Assembly: GCA_002437575.1 (NCBI GenBank)
Contig: DJQK01000071.1
Span: 910 to 6,155 of the forward strand
Reading direction: 5' to 3'
Length of the DNA: 5,246 bases
Source of the DNA: Clostridiales bacterium UBA6388
GTDB taxonomy: Bacteria > Bacillota > Clostridia > Oscillospirales > Oscillospiraceae
Each line of letters opens with the position of its first letter. Within the stretch, counting starts at the first letter, position 1. The notes under the pieces are model-generated. The model did no database searches and was not told where the DNA came from. It worked only from the letters and a program-made list of their open reading frames with translations. Positions 1-5,246 of the stretch are shown here, piece by piece. The position numbers and the translations under genes were made by a program.

Positions 1-131
1 GGGGCGCTCGTCGGGTGGACCGTCACCTCGTAGCCGCCTGCCGTGAAGATCTGTATCACCTGCATCAGGCTTCCCCGGATCTCCGCGTGCCCGGCTCTGG
101 GATTCACAAAAAACAGCAGCTTTCTTTGCAT
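1..131 (-). CDS. Diacylglycerol kinase-family lipid kinase, N-terminal fragment (cut by window edge)
   Basis: Seen: the minus strand from ATG at 131 reads 43 codons to the window edge, beginning MQRKLLFFVNPRAGHAEIRG and continuing to a GGYEVTVHPTSA stretch. A hydrophobic beta strand followed by NPRAG, a helix, and then a GYEVTV second strand is the opening of the DAGK catalytic domain (the YegS/DgkB/BmrU type). In that family the N-P-x-(S/A)-G loop belongs to the nucleotide-binding fold. Family role: ATP-dependent phosphorylation of diacylglycerol or a related lipid at the inner face of the membrane. The start is well supported by AGGAGG (complement of 141-146), 9 nt before the ATG. The gene lies 31 nt after the stop of the parvulin gene on the same strand with no terminator between, so the two are probably co-transcribed. 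The GGDG active-site motif and C-terminal domain lie outside the window, so substrate cannot be told; a sphingosine-kinase-like or regulatory relative is possible. Confidence 0.85.
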   Translation of the reverse strand, partial: MQRKLLFFVNPRAGHAEIRGSLMQVIQIFTAGGYEVTVHPTSA

Positions 132-162
132 TCCCTACAGCCTCCTGCTTCGCGTGAAATGA

Positions 163-1800
163 TCAGTTGTTCGTGCTCTGCTGCGCAGCGTCGGTTTCTG
201 TCTCGGAGGACGTCTCTTCGGAAGCCTCGCCGGAGGCCTCTTCGGAAGCCTGCGCCTCGGCCTGCTGTTCGGCAATAGCCGCTTCGCGCGACTCCTTCAG
301 CACGTCATAGATGGCCGCGTTTTCAAATGTCGTTTCCATCGGATACTTTTCGCGCAGCGCATCTTCGATCTCGACAGACTTTTCCGAAAGCAGATCGCCC
401 TTGGCCGTCTCAAACCAGAAGACCTCTTCGCCGCGGTCGACGAAGTACATGATATGATAGCCGTAATCAGTCTTTACGATGCCGGTGTCGCCGGGCTGGC
501 GCGCATCGTCAAAGCACCATGCGTCAAAAGCGTCTACCATCTGGCCGGGATAGACATCTTCGTAAAGCCCGCCGTTGGTATTGCTGCCGGGGTCTTCGGA
601 ATTTTCGTTTGCCAGCGCGGCAAAGGAAGCTTCCGTCGCCTCTCCGGCCTTCCACTCGTTCAGAAGGGCTTCGGCCTTCTGCTCGGCCTCCTGCCAGGCT
701 TGCTCGGTGTATTCGCCGTTTTCGTCCTGTTCAGCCGGAATGATGAGAATATGGCGCACATCGACCATGGGCTTATCGACCTTCGTCACGCGGTTTTCGG
801 CATAGGTCTCGGCGTTCTCGTCATAGTAGTCGCTGATTTCCTGATCGGTAAATGAGAGCTCGTCGACGAGCTTCTGCATATACCGCGACGCGCGGAGATT
901 GCTGCGCGCAAAAGCAACGTAGTCTTCCAGTGTGGCCGTTGGGCCGAAGGACGCCTGCAAGTACGCCGTGCCGTCTTCCATGCCATAGTAGCTGGCCGTC
1001 GCGTTCAGGTTTTCGGGCAGCGCGTCGAGCTCCGCCTGATCCTCTGCGCTGAGCTCGAACCCCGCGGCGTCAGCCTCCAGATTCAGCGCCGTGATCGAGT
1101 GGAACATATCCGCCGCGCCGGTCAGAAGCGCCTGCTGCCAGGTCTCGGTCTCATTATACATCTGCTCGTCGAGACCCTTGGTCTGGTCTAACAGATAGCT
1201 CAGATACGAGCTGTAGTTGCTGGCGAAGGTGTAATACTGCTGCCAGTAGTAAAATGCGAGCTCCCGGTTCGTCATGACCTGGCCGCCGCACGCGGCGATG
1301 GGCAGAGCGAGCACATCGTCCGTCAGCTGCTCTTCCGTCGCGGTGTAGGAGACAAGATCGCTCGGCGTCTGCTCTTCGGCGGTTTCTTCGCTTTCGCCTT
1401 CCGTTTCGGTGGCGGCGGGCTCTTGCGCATCCGCAGGGCTCTGTGCGGTGTCTTTTTTTCCCGCGATCAGGATCGCCGCCACGATCGCAATGACCGCCAG
1501 CGCGCCTACGACCCACATCCAGACAGGGGGCTTTTTCTTCTCCGGCTCTGCGGGCGTCTCGGGGGTCTGCTCCGCAGACGCAGCGGCTTCTTCCTGCGCG
1601 GGCGCTTCTTCGCAGGTAGAGCTTTCCGCTTCGCCCTGTTTCGGCGCGGTATCTTCTGCTTCGGCTGCTTCCGCCGGAGCTTCGGTCGTTTCTGCTGCCG
1701 TTTCTTCTGCCGCAGTCTCTTCGCAGACCGTCTGTCCGCAGGCCGGGCACACCGTCTGGTCCTGCTGAAGCTCTGCGCCGCAATGATCACACTTTTTCAT
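163..1800 (-). CDS. Membrane-anchored parvulin-type peptidyl-prolyl isomerase with N-terminal zinc ribbon
   Basis: The product is 545 aa. Residues 4-21 form a zinc ribbon (C4-x2-C7, C18-x2-C21). Residues 25-90 are an acidic Ala/Glu/Thr/Pro linker ending in KKK. One transmembrane helix follows at about 92-114, then KK, so an N-in topology with the rest outside the cell is likely. After a second acidic linker (115-148) comes an alpha-helical segment (about 175-345) resembling the SurA_N/PrsA chaperone region. The rotamase (PPIC) domain spans about 346-455, with VRHILI (H350), a SEDPGSNTNGG loop (401-411), a MVDAFDAWCF segment (421-430) and YGYHIMYF (H449). The tail (506-545) is Glu/Ser/Ala-rich. 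Family role: cis-trans isomerisation of Xaa-Pro bonds in exported proteins, as in PrsA. Unlike classic PrsA there is no lipobox; anchoring is by the TM helix. The start has an AAGGAAGG ribosome site (complement of 1806-1813). First gene of a leftward unit with the lipid kinase. Enzyme class is secure; clients and the purpose of the zinc ribbon are unknown. Confidence 0.92.
   Translation of the reverse strand: MKKCDHCGAELQQDQTVCPACGQTVCEETAAEETAAETTEAPAEAAEAEDTAPKQGEAESSTCEEAPAQEEAAASAEQTPETPAEPEKKKPPVWMWVVGALAVIAIVAAILIAGKKDTAQSPADAQEPAATETEGESEETAEEQTPSDLVSYTATEEQLTDDVLALPIAACGGQVMTNRELAFYYWQQYYTFASNYSSYLSYLLDQTKGLDEQMYNETETWQQALLTGAADMFHSITALNLEADAAGFELSAEDQAELDALPENLNATASYYGMEDGTAYLQASFGPTATLEDYVAFARSNLRASRYMQKLVDELSFTDQEISDYYDENAETYAENRVTKVDKPMVDVRHILIIPAEQDENGEYTEQAWQEAEQKAEALLNEWKAGEATEASFAALANENSEDPGSNTNGGLYEDVYPGQMVDAFDAWCFDDARQPGDTGIVKTDYGYHIMYFVDRGEEVFWFETAKGDLLSEKSVEIEDALREKYPMETTFENAAIYDVLKESREAAIAEQQAEAQASEEASGEASEETSSETETDAAQQSTNN
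214..251. repeat. Short in-gene direct repeat in the parvulin C-terminal tail
   Basis: CTCTTCGGAAGCCT occurs at 214-227 and again at 238-251, a 24-bp (8-codon) period inside the parvulin gene. It encodes repeated E-A-S-E-E-type residues in the acidic tail (about residues 517-533). This looks like a small in-frame duplication in a low-complexity tail and would be expected to vary in length between strains. Confidence 0.6.
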
Positions 1801-1814
1801 AATTTCCTTCCTTC

Positions 1815-1833
1815 TGCCGCTTTTTCCGCGGCA
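1815..1833 (-). promoter_or_regulatory. Leader hairpin next to the parvulin ribosome binding site
   Basis: TGCCGC (1815-1820) and GCGGCA (1828-1833) form a perfect 6-bp stem with a 7-nt loop. On the minus-strand transcript the stem ends one base before the AAGGAAGG ribosome-binding segment (1806-1813). It leaves that segment unpaired. It could set the accessibility of the start, but a role is inferred only from position. Confidence 0.35.
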
Positions 1834-1850
1834 CGTTCAAAATCGCCTGT

Positions 1851-1883
1851 TTTCCGGCGCAGCACAGCAGCTGCTGCCGGAAA
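1851..1883 (-). promoter_or_regulatory. Stable hairpin near the predicted 5' end of the parvulin transcript
   Basis: TTTCCGGC (1851-1858) pairs with GCCGGAAA (1876-1883). Inside this, GCAGC (1859-1863) pairs with GCTGC (1870-1874), leaving a 6-nt loop and one bulged base at 1875. This gives a 13-bp stem. If transcription starts near 1888 from the proposed minus-strand promoter, the hairpin sits almost at the 5' end of the mRNA, where such structures can protect against decay. No U-run follows on the minus strand, so it is not an intrinsic terminator. No known riboswitch class was recognised. Confidence 0.4.
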
Positions 1884-1894
1884 CGATCTGTTAC

Positions 1895-1923
1895 AGTTTA
1901 CCACACGCCCCCGCCTTTTGCAA
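1895..1923 (-). promoter_or_regulatory. Candidate sigma-A promoter for the parvulin-lipid kinase operon
   Basis: On the minus strand, TTGCAA (1923-1918) is followed by a 17-bp spacer and TAAACT (1900-1895), with TGG directly before the -10 as an extended -10. Each hexamer matches the consensus at 4 of 6 positions. It points at the parvulin gene and would give a leader of about 88 nt carrying two hairpins. It is weaker than the miaB promoters, and I saw no better alternative on this strand. Confidence 0.45.
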
Positions 1924-2007
1924 CGACCGATGGCTGTCCGCGCCGTAAACAATTTGTAAATAGTATGGCGTTTTACCCCTTCCGGCCGGTTTTTGCCGGC
2001 ATTTTCA

Positions 2008-2036
2008 TTGAAACGCACCGGCGTTTCTGGTATAAT
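2008..2036 (+). promoter_or_regulatory. miaB promoter P1 (strong sigma-A type)
   Basis: TTGAAA (2008-2013), a 17-bp spacer and a perfect TATAAT (2031-2036) match the sigma-A/sigma-70 consensus at 11 of 12 positions. Transcription would begin near 2043, giving a leader of about 97 nt before the miaB start. Confidence 0.85.
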
Positions 2037-2071
2037 ACGTGCAAATTCGGCATTTTTTCAAGGCCGTGCAG

Positions 2072-2100
2072 TGGAAAAACGAACAGTCTTGTGATATAAT
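2072..2100 (+). promoter_or_regulatory. miaB promoter P2 (extended -10)
   Basis: TGGAAA (2072-2077), a 17-bp spacer and a perfect TATAAT (2095-2100), preceded by TGA (2092-2094) as an extended -10. Transcription would begin near 2107, leaving a leader of about 33 nt. It lies 64 bp downstream of P1, so miaB seems to have tandem promoters. Confidence 0.65.
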
Positions 2101-2126
2101 ATTGTATTGCACAAAAACACCGCAAC

Positions 2127-2131
2127 GGAGG
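2127..2131 (+). promoter_or_regulatory. Ribosome binding site fixing the miaB TTG start
   Basis: GGAGG lies 8 nt before TTG at 2140. No such site precedes the in-frame TTG at 2107, which also falls at about the predicted P2 transcription start. This decides the start codon in favour of 2140. Confidence 0.8.
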
Positions 2132-2139
2132 AATCTGCT

Positions 2140-3546
2140 TTGGAACGTCAAACTACCGTCATCTCCCAGCCGGAGCTGGACCGTCAGGCGGCTATCTGCC
2201 GCGAGATCGCAAGCTATTGGGAAAGCCAGGGCAGAACGCCCCTCGCCTTTGTCGACACCTACGGCTGTCAGCAGAACGAGGCGGATTCCGAGCGCATCCG
2301 CGGGATGCTGCAAGCCTGCGGCTACCGGATGAGCGATACCGAAGAGGGCGCGGACTGCATCGTCATCAACACCTGCGCCATCCGCGAGCACGCCGAAACG
2401 CGCGTATACGGAAATGTCGGTGCGCTCGTACACACGAAAAACCGCCACCCCTCGCAGAAAATTTTCCTCTGCGGCTGCATGATGGGCCAGCCGGCCGTGG
2501 TCGACAGGATCAAGCGCAGCTACCACCATGTCGACGGCATCTTCAACCCCCACCAGCTCTGGCGCTTCCCGGAGCTGCTGCAATTCGTCCTCACCAAAAA
2601 CAAGCGCGTCTACGCCGACGAGGCTTCCGCGGGCAATATCGCCGAGGGCCTTCCCGTCGTGCGCTCGTCGGGGCTCAAGGCGTGGGTGTCCATTATGTAC
2701 GGCTGCAACAATTTCTGCTCGTACTGCATCGTCCCCTATGTCCGCGGCCGCGAACGCTCCAGAAAACCGGAAGAGATTCTCGAAGAGGTCAAAGGCCTTA
2801 TCGCTGCCGGCTACAAGGACATTACGCTTCTCGGCCAGAACGTCAATTCCTACGGAAAAGATCTCGACTGCGGCGTTGACTTTGCAGACCTTATGGCGCA
2901 GATCGCCGAGCTTCCGGGCGAGTTTTGGCTGCGCTTCATGACAAGCCATCCCAAGGACGCATCGAAAAAGCTCTTTGACACGATCGCAAGCCATGATAAG
3001 ATCTGCAGCCAGTTCCACCTTCCCTTCCAGTCCGGAAACGACCGCGTGCTCAAGACCATGAACCGGCACTATGACCGGGCGCAGTATCTGGAGCTGGTCG
3101 ATTATGGCCGCAAGGTCATGCCCGACCTTGTTTTGACGAGCGACGTCATCGTCGGCTTCCCCGGCGAAACCGAGGAAGAGTTTGAAGACACGATCAGCCT
3201 CATTGAACGCGTCCGCTACGACGCGCTGTTCACCTTTATCTTTTCCCCGCGCGGCGGCACACCGGCTGCCAAAATGGAAGACCCGACGCCCAGGGAAGAA
3301 AAAAACCGCCGCTTTGACCGGCTCTGCGCCGTGCAGAACCAGATCTCGCTGGAAATTCATCAGGCCTACGTCGGAAAAACGATGCGCGTTTTAGTCGACG
3401 GCCGCGACGGCGAAAATCTCACCGCCCGGACAGAAGGCGGCCGTCTTGTCCGCCTGCCGGGAGACGACAGCCTCATCGGGCAGTTTATCGACGTCAAAAT
3501 CACCGGCTGCACCACCTGGAGCCTCGTCGGCGAGGTTTCTGACTGA
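2140..3546 (+). CDS. miaB: tRNA-2-methylthio-N6-dimethylallyladenosine synthase MiaB
   Basis: The product is 468 aa from a TTG start chosen by GGAGG at 2127-2131. MiaB is a cytoplasmic radical-SAM methylthiotransferase that converts i6A37 to ms2i6A37 in tRNAs reading UNN codons, using two [4Fe-4S] clusters. Visible domains: the N-terminal MTTase domain (about 34-155) carries cluster ligands C43 (TYGCQQNE), C79 (INTCAIRE) and C113 (CGCMMGQ), with the family's usual spacing. The radical-SAM domain starts near 178, with C189-x3-C193-x2-C196 (YGCNNFCSYC) followed by VPYVRGRERSR, and includes GQNVNSYG and HLPFQSGND. The TRAM RNA-binding domain occupies about 409-468 (YVGKTMRVLVDG onwards). NTCAIREHAE and YVRGRERSR favour MiaB over MtaB or RimO. 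The first 30 or so residues are a non-conserved extension, as is common in Firmicutes. It is driven by two tandem promoters and followed by mutS 184 bp downstream, an order seen in many Clostridia. Intact, with no frameshift. Confidence 0.97.
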   Translation: MERQTTVISQPELDRQAAICREIASYWESQGRTPLAFVDTYGCQQNEADSERIRGMLQACGYRMSDTEEGADCIVINTCAIREHAETRVYGNVGALVHTKNRHPSQKIFLCGCMMGQPAVVDRIKRSYHHVDGIFNPHQLWRFPELLQFVLTKNKRVYADEASAGNIAEGLPVVRSSGLKAWVSIMYGCNNFCSYCIVPYVRGRERSRKPEEILEEVKGLIAAGYKDITLLGQNVNSYGKDLDCGVDFADLMAQIAELPGEFWLRFMTSHPKDASKKLFDTIASHDKICSQFHLPFQSGNDRVLKTMNRHYDRAQYLELVDYGRKVMPDLVLTSDVIVGFPGETEEEFEDTISLIERVRYDALFTFIFSPRGGTPAAKMEDPTPREEKNRRFDRLCAVQNQISLEIHQAYVGKTMRVLVDGRDGENLTARTEGGRLVRLPGDDSLIGQFIDVKITGCTTWSLVGEVSD

Positions 3547-3599
3547 CGCTGCGGCAATACTTTCTGTATTTTTATTCTACGCAAGATCTCAACACAAGG

Positions 3600-3704
3600 C
3601 GTAGGGGCCGATGCCCACATCGGCCCGTTGGGAAGCATCGAATTTGCCGCAGGGCATCACGTTTCGTCCGTACCCGCTGCGTGGGCCGATGTGGGCATCT
3701 TACG
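3600..3704. repeat. Palindromic intergenic repeat element (MITE/REP-like), right end degraded
   Basis: GATGCCCACATCGGCCC (3610-3626) recurs as its exact reverse complement at 3683-3699, giving 17-bp perfect inverted repeats around a 56-bp core. Outside the repeats, CGTA (3600-3603) mirrors TACG (3701-3704). The left end then has GGGGCC before GATG, whereas the right end has a single T, as if about five bases were lost. The left arm alone also folds as GGGCCGATG (3605-3613), a CCCA loop and CATCGGCCC (3618-3626), a perfect 9-bp stem. No ORF and no clear target-site duplication. Dispersed elements starting GTAGGGGC are, to my recollection, common in Oscillospiraceae genomes, but copy number here is unknown. 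It lies between miaB and mutS, so it may be a passive insert or act in the transcript. Confidence 0.65.
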
Positions 3705-3730
3705 AAATATCACGAACCGGAGGTTTTTCT

Positions 3731-5246
3731 ATGGCTGAACTGACGCCCATGATGCAGCAGTACCGCACCGTCAAGGAGCAGAATCCCGACTGCATCCTCT
3801 TTTTCCGGCTGGGCGATTTCTATGAGATGTTCGACGAGGACGCACGCATCGCCTCGCGCGAGCTCGACCTTACCCTCACCAGCCGCGACCATGCCAAAGA
3901 CAAAGCCCTGGAGGACAAGGTCCCCATGTGCGGCGTGCCGTTTCATTCCTCGGAAGGCTACATCGCGCGTCTGGTGCAGAAGGGCTACAAGGTCGCTATC
4001 TGTGAGCAGATGGAAGACCCGGCGCTTTCCAAAGGTCTTGTCAAGCGCGACATCATCCGCATCGTAACGCCCGGCACGGTGACGGAAAGCTCGATGCTGG
4101 ACGAGTCCAAAAACAACTATTACGCCTGCGTTTACGGTCAAAACGGCTGCTTCGGCGCGGCGTTCTGCGATATTTCGACCGGCGCGTTCAGCGCCACCGC
4201 CATCTCGGGGCCCGACGCCGAAGACGCCGTGTGCAGCGAGCTCGGAAGCTTCAGCCCCACGGAGCTGCTGCTCGGCGGGGACGCCGAGACCTCGGAGACG
4301 ATCCGGGCCGCGGCCAGCGGACGGCTCGGCTGCTGCATGGGAAGAACGCACGAGCACCAGTTCGATCTCAGCTTGTGCCGTGCGGCGGTCGAGGCGCAGT
4401 TTTCCAAAACGCAGGAGCAGCTCGGTCTTGCAGAGCAGGACGCGGTCGTCATCGCGGCGGGCGCCCTTTTGTGTGCGCTGCGAGACGCGCAGAAAAACGA
4501 GCTGCCGCATATCCGCGCGTTCGATTTTTACGTCTCCGGAAAATTCATGGGCCTGGACCTGACGGCCCGGCGCAATCTGGAGCTCACCGAAACGATGCGC
4601 TCGAAAGAAAAAAAGGGCAGCCTTCTCGGCGTTCTCGACCAGACGAAAACCGCCATGGGCGGCCGCCTTCTTCGCGCGTGGATGGAGCGCCCGCTCTTGA
4701 GCCCGAACGCCATTTCCAAACGGTTATCGGCCACACAGGAGCTCGTGGACAGGACGATCGACCGCGAGGAGCTGCGGCTTTCCCTGCGCGACGTTTCCGA
4801 TTATGAGCGCGTCATGGCGCGGATCGTCACCGGAACGGCCAACTGCCGCGACTTAGTTGCTCTGGGGCAGGGCGCAGCGGCGCTTCCCGCCATCCACGAC
4901 CGGCTGAGCGCGATGCAGTCCCCACTCTTGCAGGAAATTTTCGAAAGCCTCGACACGCTCGAAGACCTGAAAACGGCCATCGAGCAGACCATTGTCGACG
5001 AGCCTCCCTTCACGCTGCGAGAGGGCGGCATGATCCGAGACGGCGCGAACGAAGAGCTCGATCGGCTGCGCGAAATTCAGAACGGCGGCACCGGAATGCT
5101 CACGGCCATCGAGGCGCGGGAAAAGGAAGCCACCGGCATCCGCAATCTTCGCGTCGGCTATAACCGCGTATTTGGCTATTATATTGAAGTGGCCAAGGGC
5201 CAGCTCGGCCTGGTGCCGGACACGTATATCCGCAAGCAGACGCTCT
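3731..5246 (+). CDS. mutS: DNA mismatch repair protein MutS, N-terminal 505 codons (continues past window)
   Basis: MutS dimers scan DNA for mismatches and small loops and recruit MutL in an ATP-dependent way. The frame is open from ATG 3731 to the right edge, without frameshift. The start has GGAGG (3719-3723) 7 nt upstream, and MAELTPMMQQYRTVKEQNPD is a typical N-terminus. Domain I includes GDFYEMF with the mismatch-reading Phe30-x-Glu32 pair, PMCGVPFH (65-72), KVAICEQMEDP (87-97) and IVTPGT (111-116). The connector domain covers about 125-250 (NNYYACVYG, FCDISTGAF). The lever/core domain contains LTARRNLELTETMRSKEKKG from 277 and LDQTKTAMGGRLLRAWMERPLL. The clamp is underway at 440-505 (NEELDRLREIQ, VFGYYIEVAKG at 480-490). 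The Walker A/B ATPase and dimerisation parts lie beyond the edge; family members usually run about 850-880 aa. The FxE motif argues for MutS1 rather than MutS2. No convincing promoter of its own was seen, so read-through from miaB is likely. Confidence 0.98.
   Translation, partial: MAELTPMMQQYRTVKEQNPDCILFFRLGDFYEMFDEDARIASRELDLTLTSRDHAKDKALEDKVPMCGVPFHSSEGYIARLVQKGYKVAICEQMEDPALSKGLVKRDIIRIVTPGTVTESSMLDESKNNYYACVYGQNGCFGAAFCDISTGAFSATAISGPDAEDAVCSELGSFSPTELLLGGDAETSETIRAAASGRLGCCMGRTHEHQFDLSLCRAAVEAQFSKTQEQLGLAEQDAVVIAAGALLCALRDAQKNELPHIRAFDFYVSGKFMGLDLTARRNLELTETMRSKEKKGSLLGVLDQTKTAMGGRLLRAWMERPLLSPNAISKRLSATQELVDRTIDREELRLSLRDVSDYERVMARIVTGTANCRDLVALGQGAAALPAIHDRLSAMQSPLLQEIFESLDTLEDLKTAIEQTIVDEPPFTLREGGMIRDGANEELDRLREIQNGGTGMLTAIEAREKEATGIRNLRVGYNRVFGYYIEVAKGQLGLVPDTYIRKQTL

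Larger units (their letters stand above)
1801..2139. other. Divergent intergenic control region between the parvulin gene and miaB
   Basis: These 339 bp separate two genes transcribed away from each other and contain no gene that I can support. They hold the leftward promoter and structured leader, then an AT-richer stretch, and finally two tandem rightward promoters and the miaB ribosome site. A small inverted repeat, GCCGG/CCGGC (1985-2000), lies just upstream of the first miaB -35 box. It could be an operator but is too short to argue for. Confidence 0.7.

Noticed and set aside
1423..1959. A 178-codon plus-strand frame, Arg/Phe-rich, opposite the parvulin N-terminus
   Set aside because: It is the complement of the low-complexity acidic linker codons and overlaps the divergent control region. 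The Arg/Phe/Cys bias is what reversed GAA/GCG/GAG codons produce.
1985..2000. GCCGG/CCGGC inverted repeat upstream of the miaB -35 box, as an operator or terminator
   Set aside because: Five base pairs of GC-rich sequence arise easily by chance in this genome. No gene ends upstream on the plus strand, and no known operator is matched.
2107..2139. Upstream TTG start giving MiaB 11 extra residues
   Set aside because: There is no ribosome site before it, it falls at the predicted P2 transcription start, and a textbook GGAGG sits 8 nt before the TTG at 2140.
2005..3360. A 451-codon open frame on the minus strand opposite miaB
   Set aside because: It lies almost wholly antisense to the highly conserved miaB, runs across the miaB promoters, and its translation shows no recognisable domain. 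Long antisense frames are expected opposite GC-rich genes whose third codon positions are mostly G or C.
3556..3577. Possible intrinsic terminator after miaB (AATAC/GTATT stem followed by a T-rich stretch)
   Set aside because: The stem is only 5 bp with a single G-C pair, far too weak for a normal terminator.
3600..3704. CRISPR array or attachment site in the miaB-mutS spacer
   Set aside because: There are only two arms in inverted orientation, no direct repeats with regular spacers, and no cas or integrase gene in view.
3710..4510. A 266-codon open frame on the minus strand opposite mutS
   Set aside because: It is antisense to conserved MutS domains and ends over the mutS ribosome site. 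The composition is that of a shadow frame and no family is recognisable.

Overview
The window looks like a core-genome segment of a GC-rich member of the Clostridia, most likely Oscillospiraceae/Ruminococcaceae-like. I base this on the miaB-mutS gene order usual in Firmicutes, the MiaB motif TYGCQQNEADSE, strong GGAGG-type ribosome binding sites, and a short palindromic intergenic repeat of a style I associate with these genomes. The taxonomic call is inference and no database was searched.

Layout: two genes are transcribed leftwards from a divergent control region at 1801-2139. The first encodes a membrane-anchored parvulin-type peptidyl-prolyl isomerase with an unusual N-terminal zinc ribbon (163-1800). 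It is followed after 31 bp by the N-terminal 43 codons of a diacylglycerol kinase-family lipid kinase (1-131), cut by the window edge. Two genes run rightwards: miaB, the tRNA 2-methylthio-N6-isopentenyladenosine synthase (2140-3546), and mutS, the mismatch-recognition ATPase (3731 to the right edge, about 505 codons present, ATPase domain missing because the window ends).

The divergent region carries two tandem sigma-A-type promoters for miaB (TTGAAA-17-TATAAT, and an extended -10 TATAAT 64 bp downstream). It also has one plausible promoter for the leftward operon, whose predicted leader contains two hairpins, the second next to the ribosome binding site. The 184-bp miaB-mutS gap holds a roughly 105-bp element with 17-bp perfect inverted repeats. 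Its left arm alone also forms a 9-bp hairpin, and its right end seems to have lost a few bases.

Functionally, the rightward pair covers translational fidelity (anticodon-adjacent tRNA modification) and replication fidelity (mismatch repair). The leftward pair concerns the cell envelope: extracytoplasmic protein folding and lipid phosphorylation. All four genes are intact as far as visible. I found no convincing new biological system. The features most worth a second look are the zinc ribbon-TM-parvulin architecture, the intergenic palindromic element and the structured leader.
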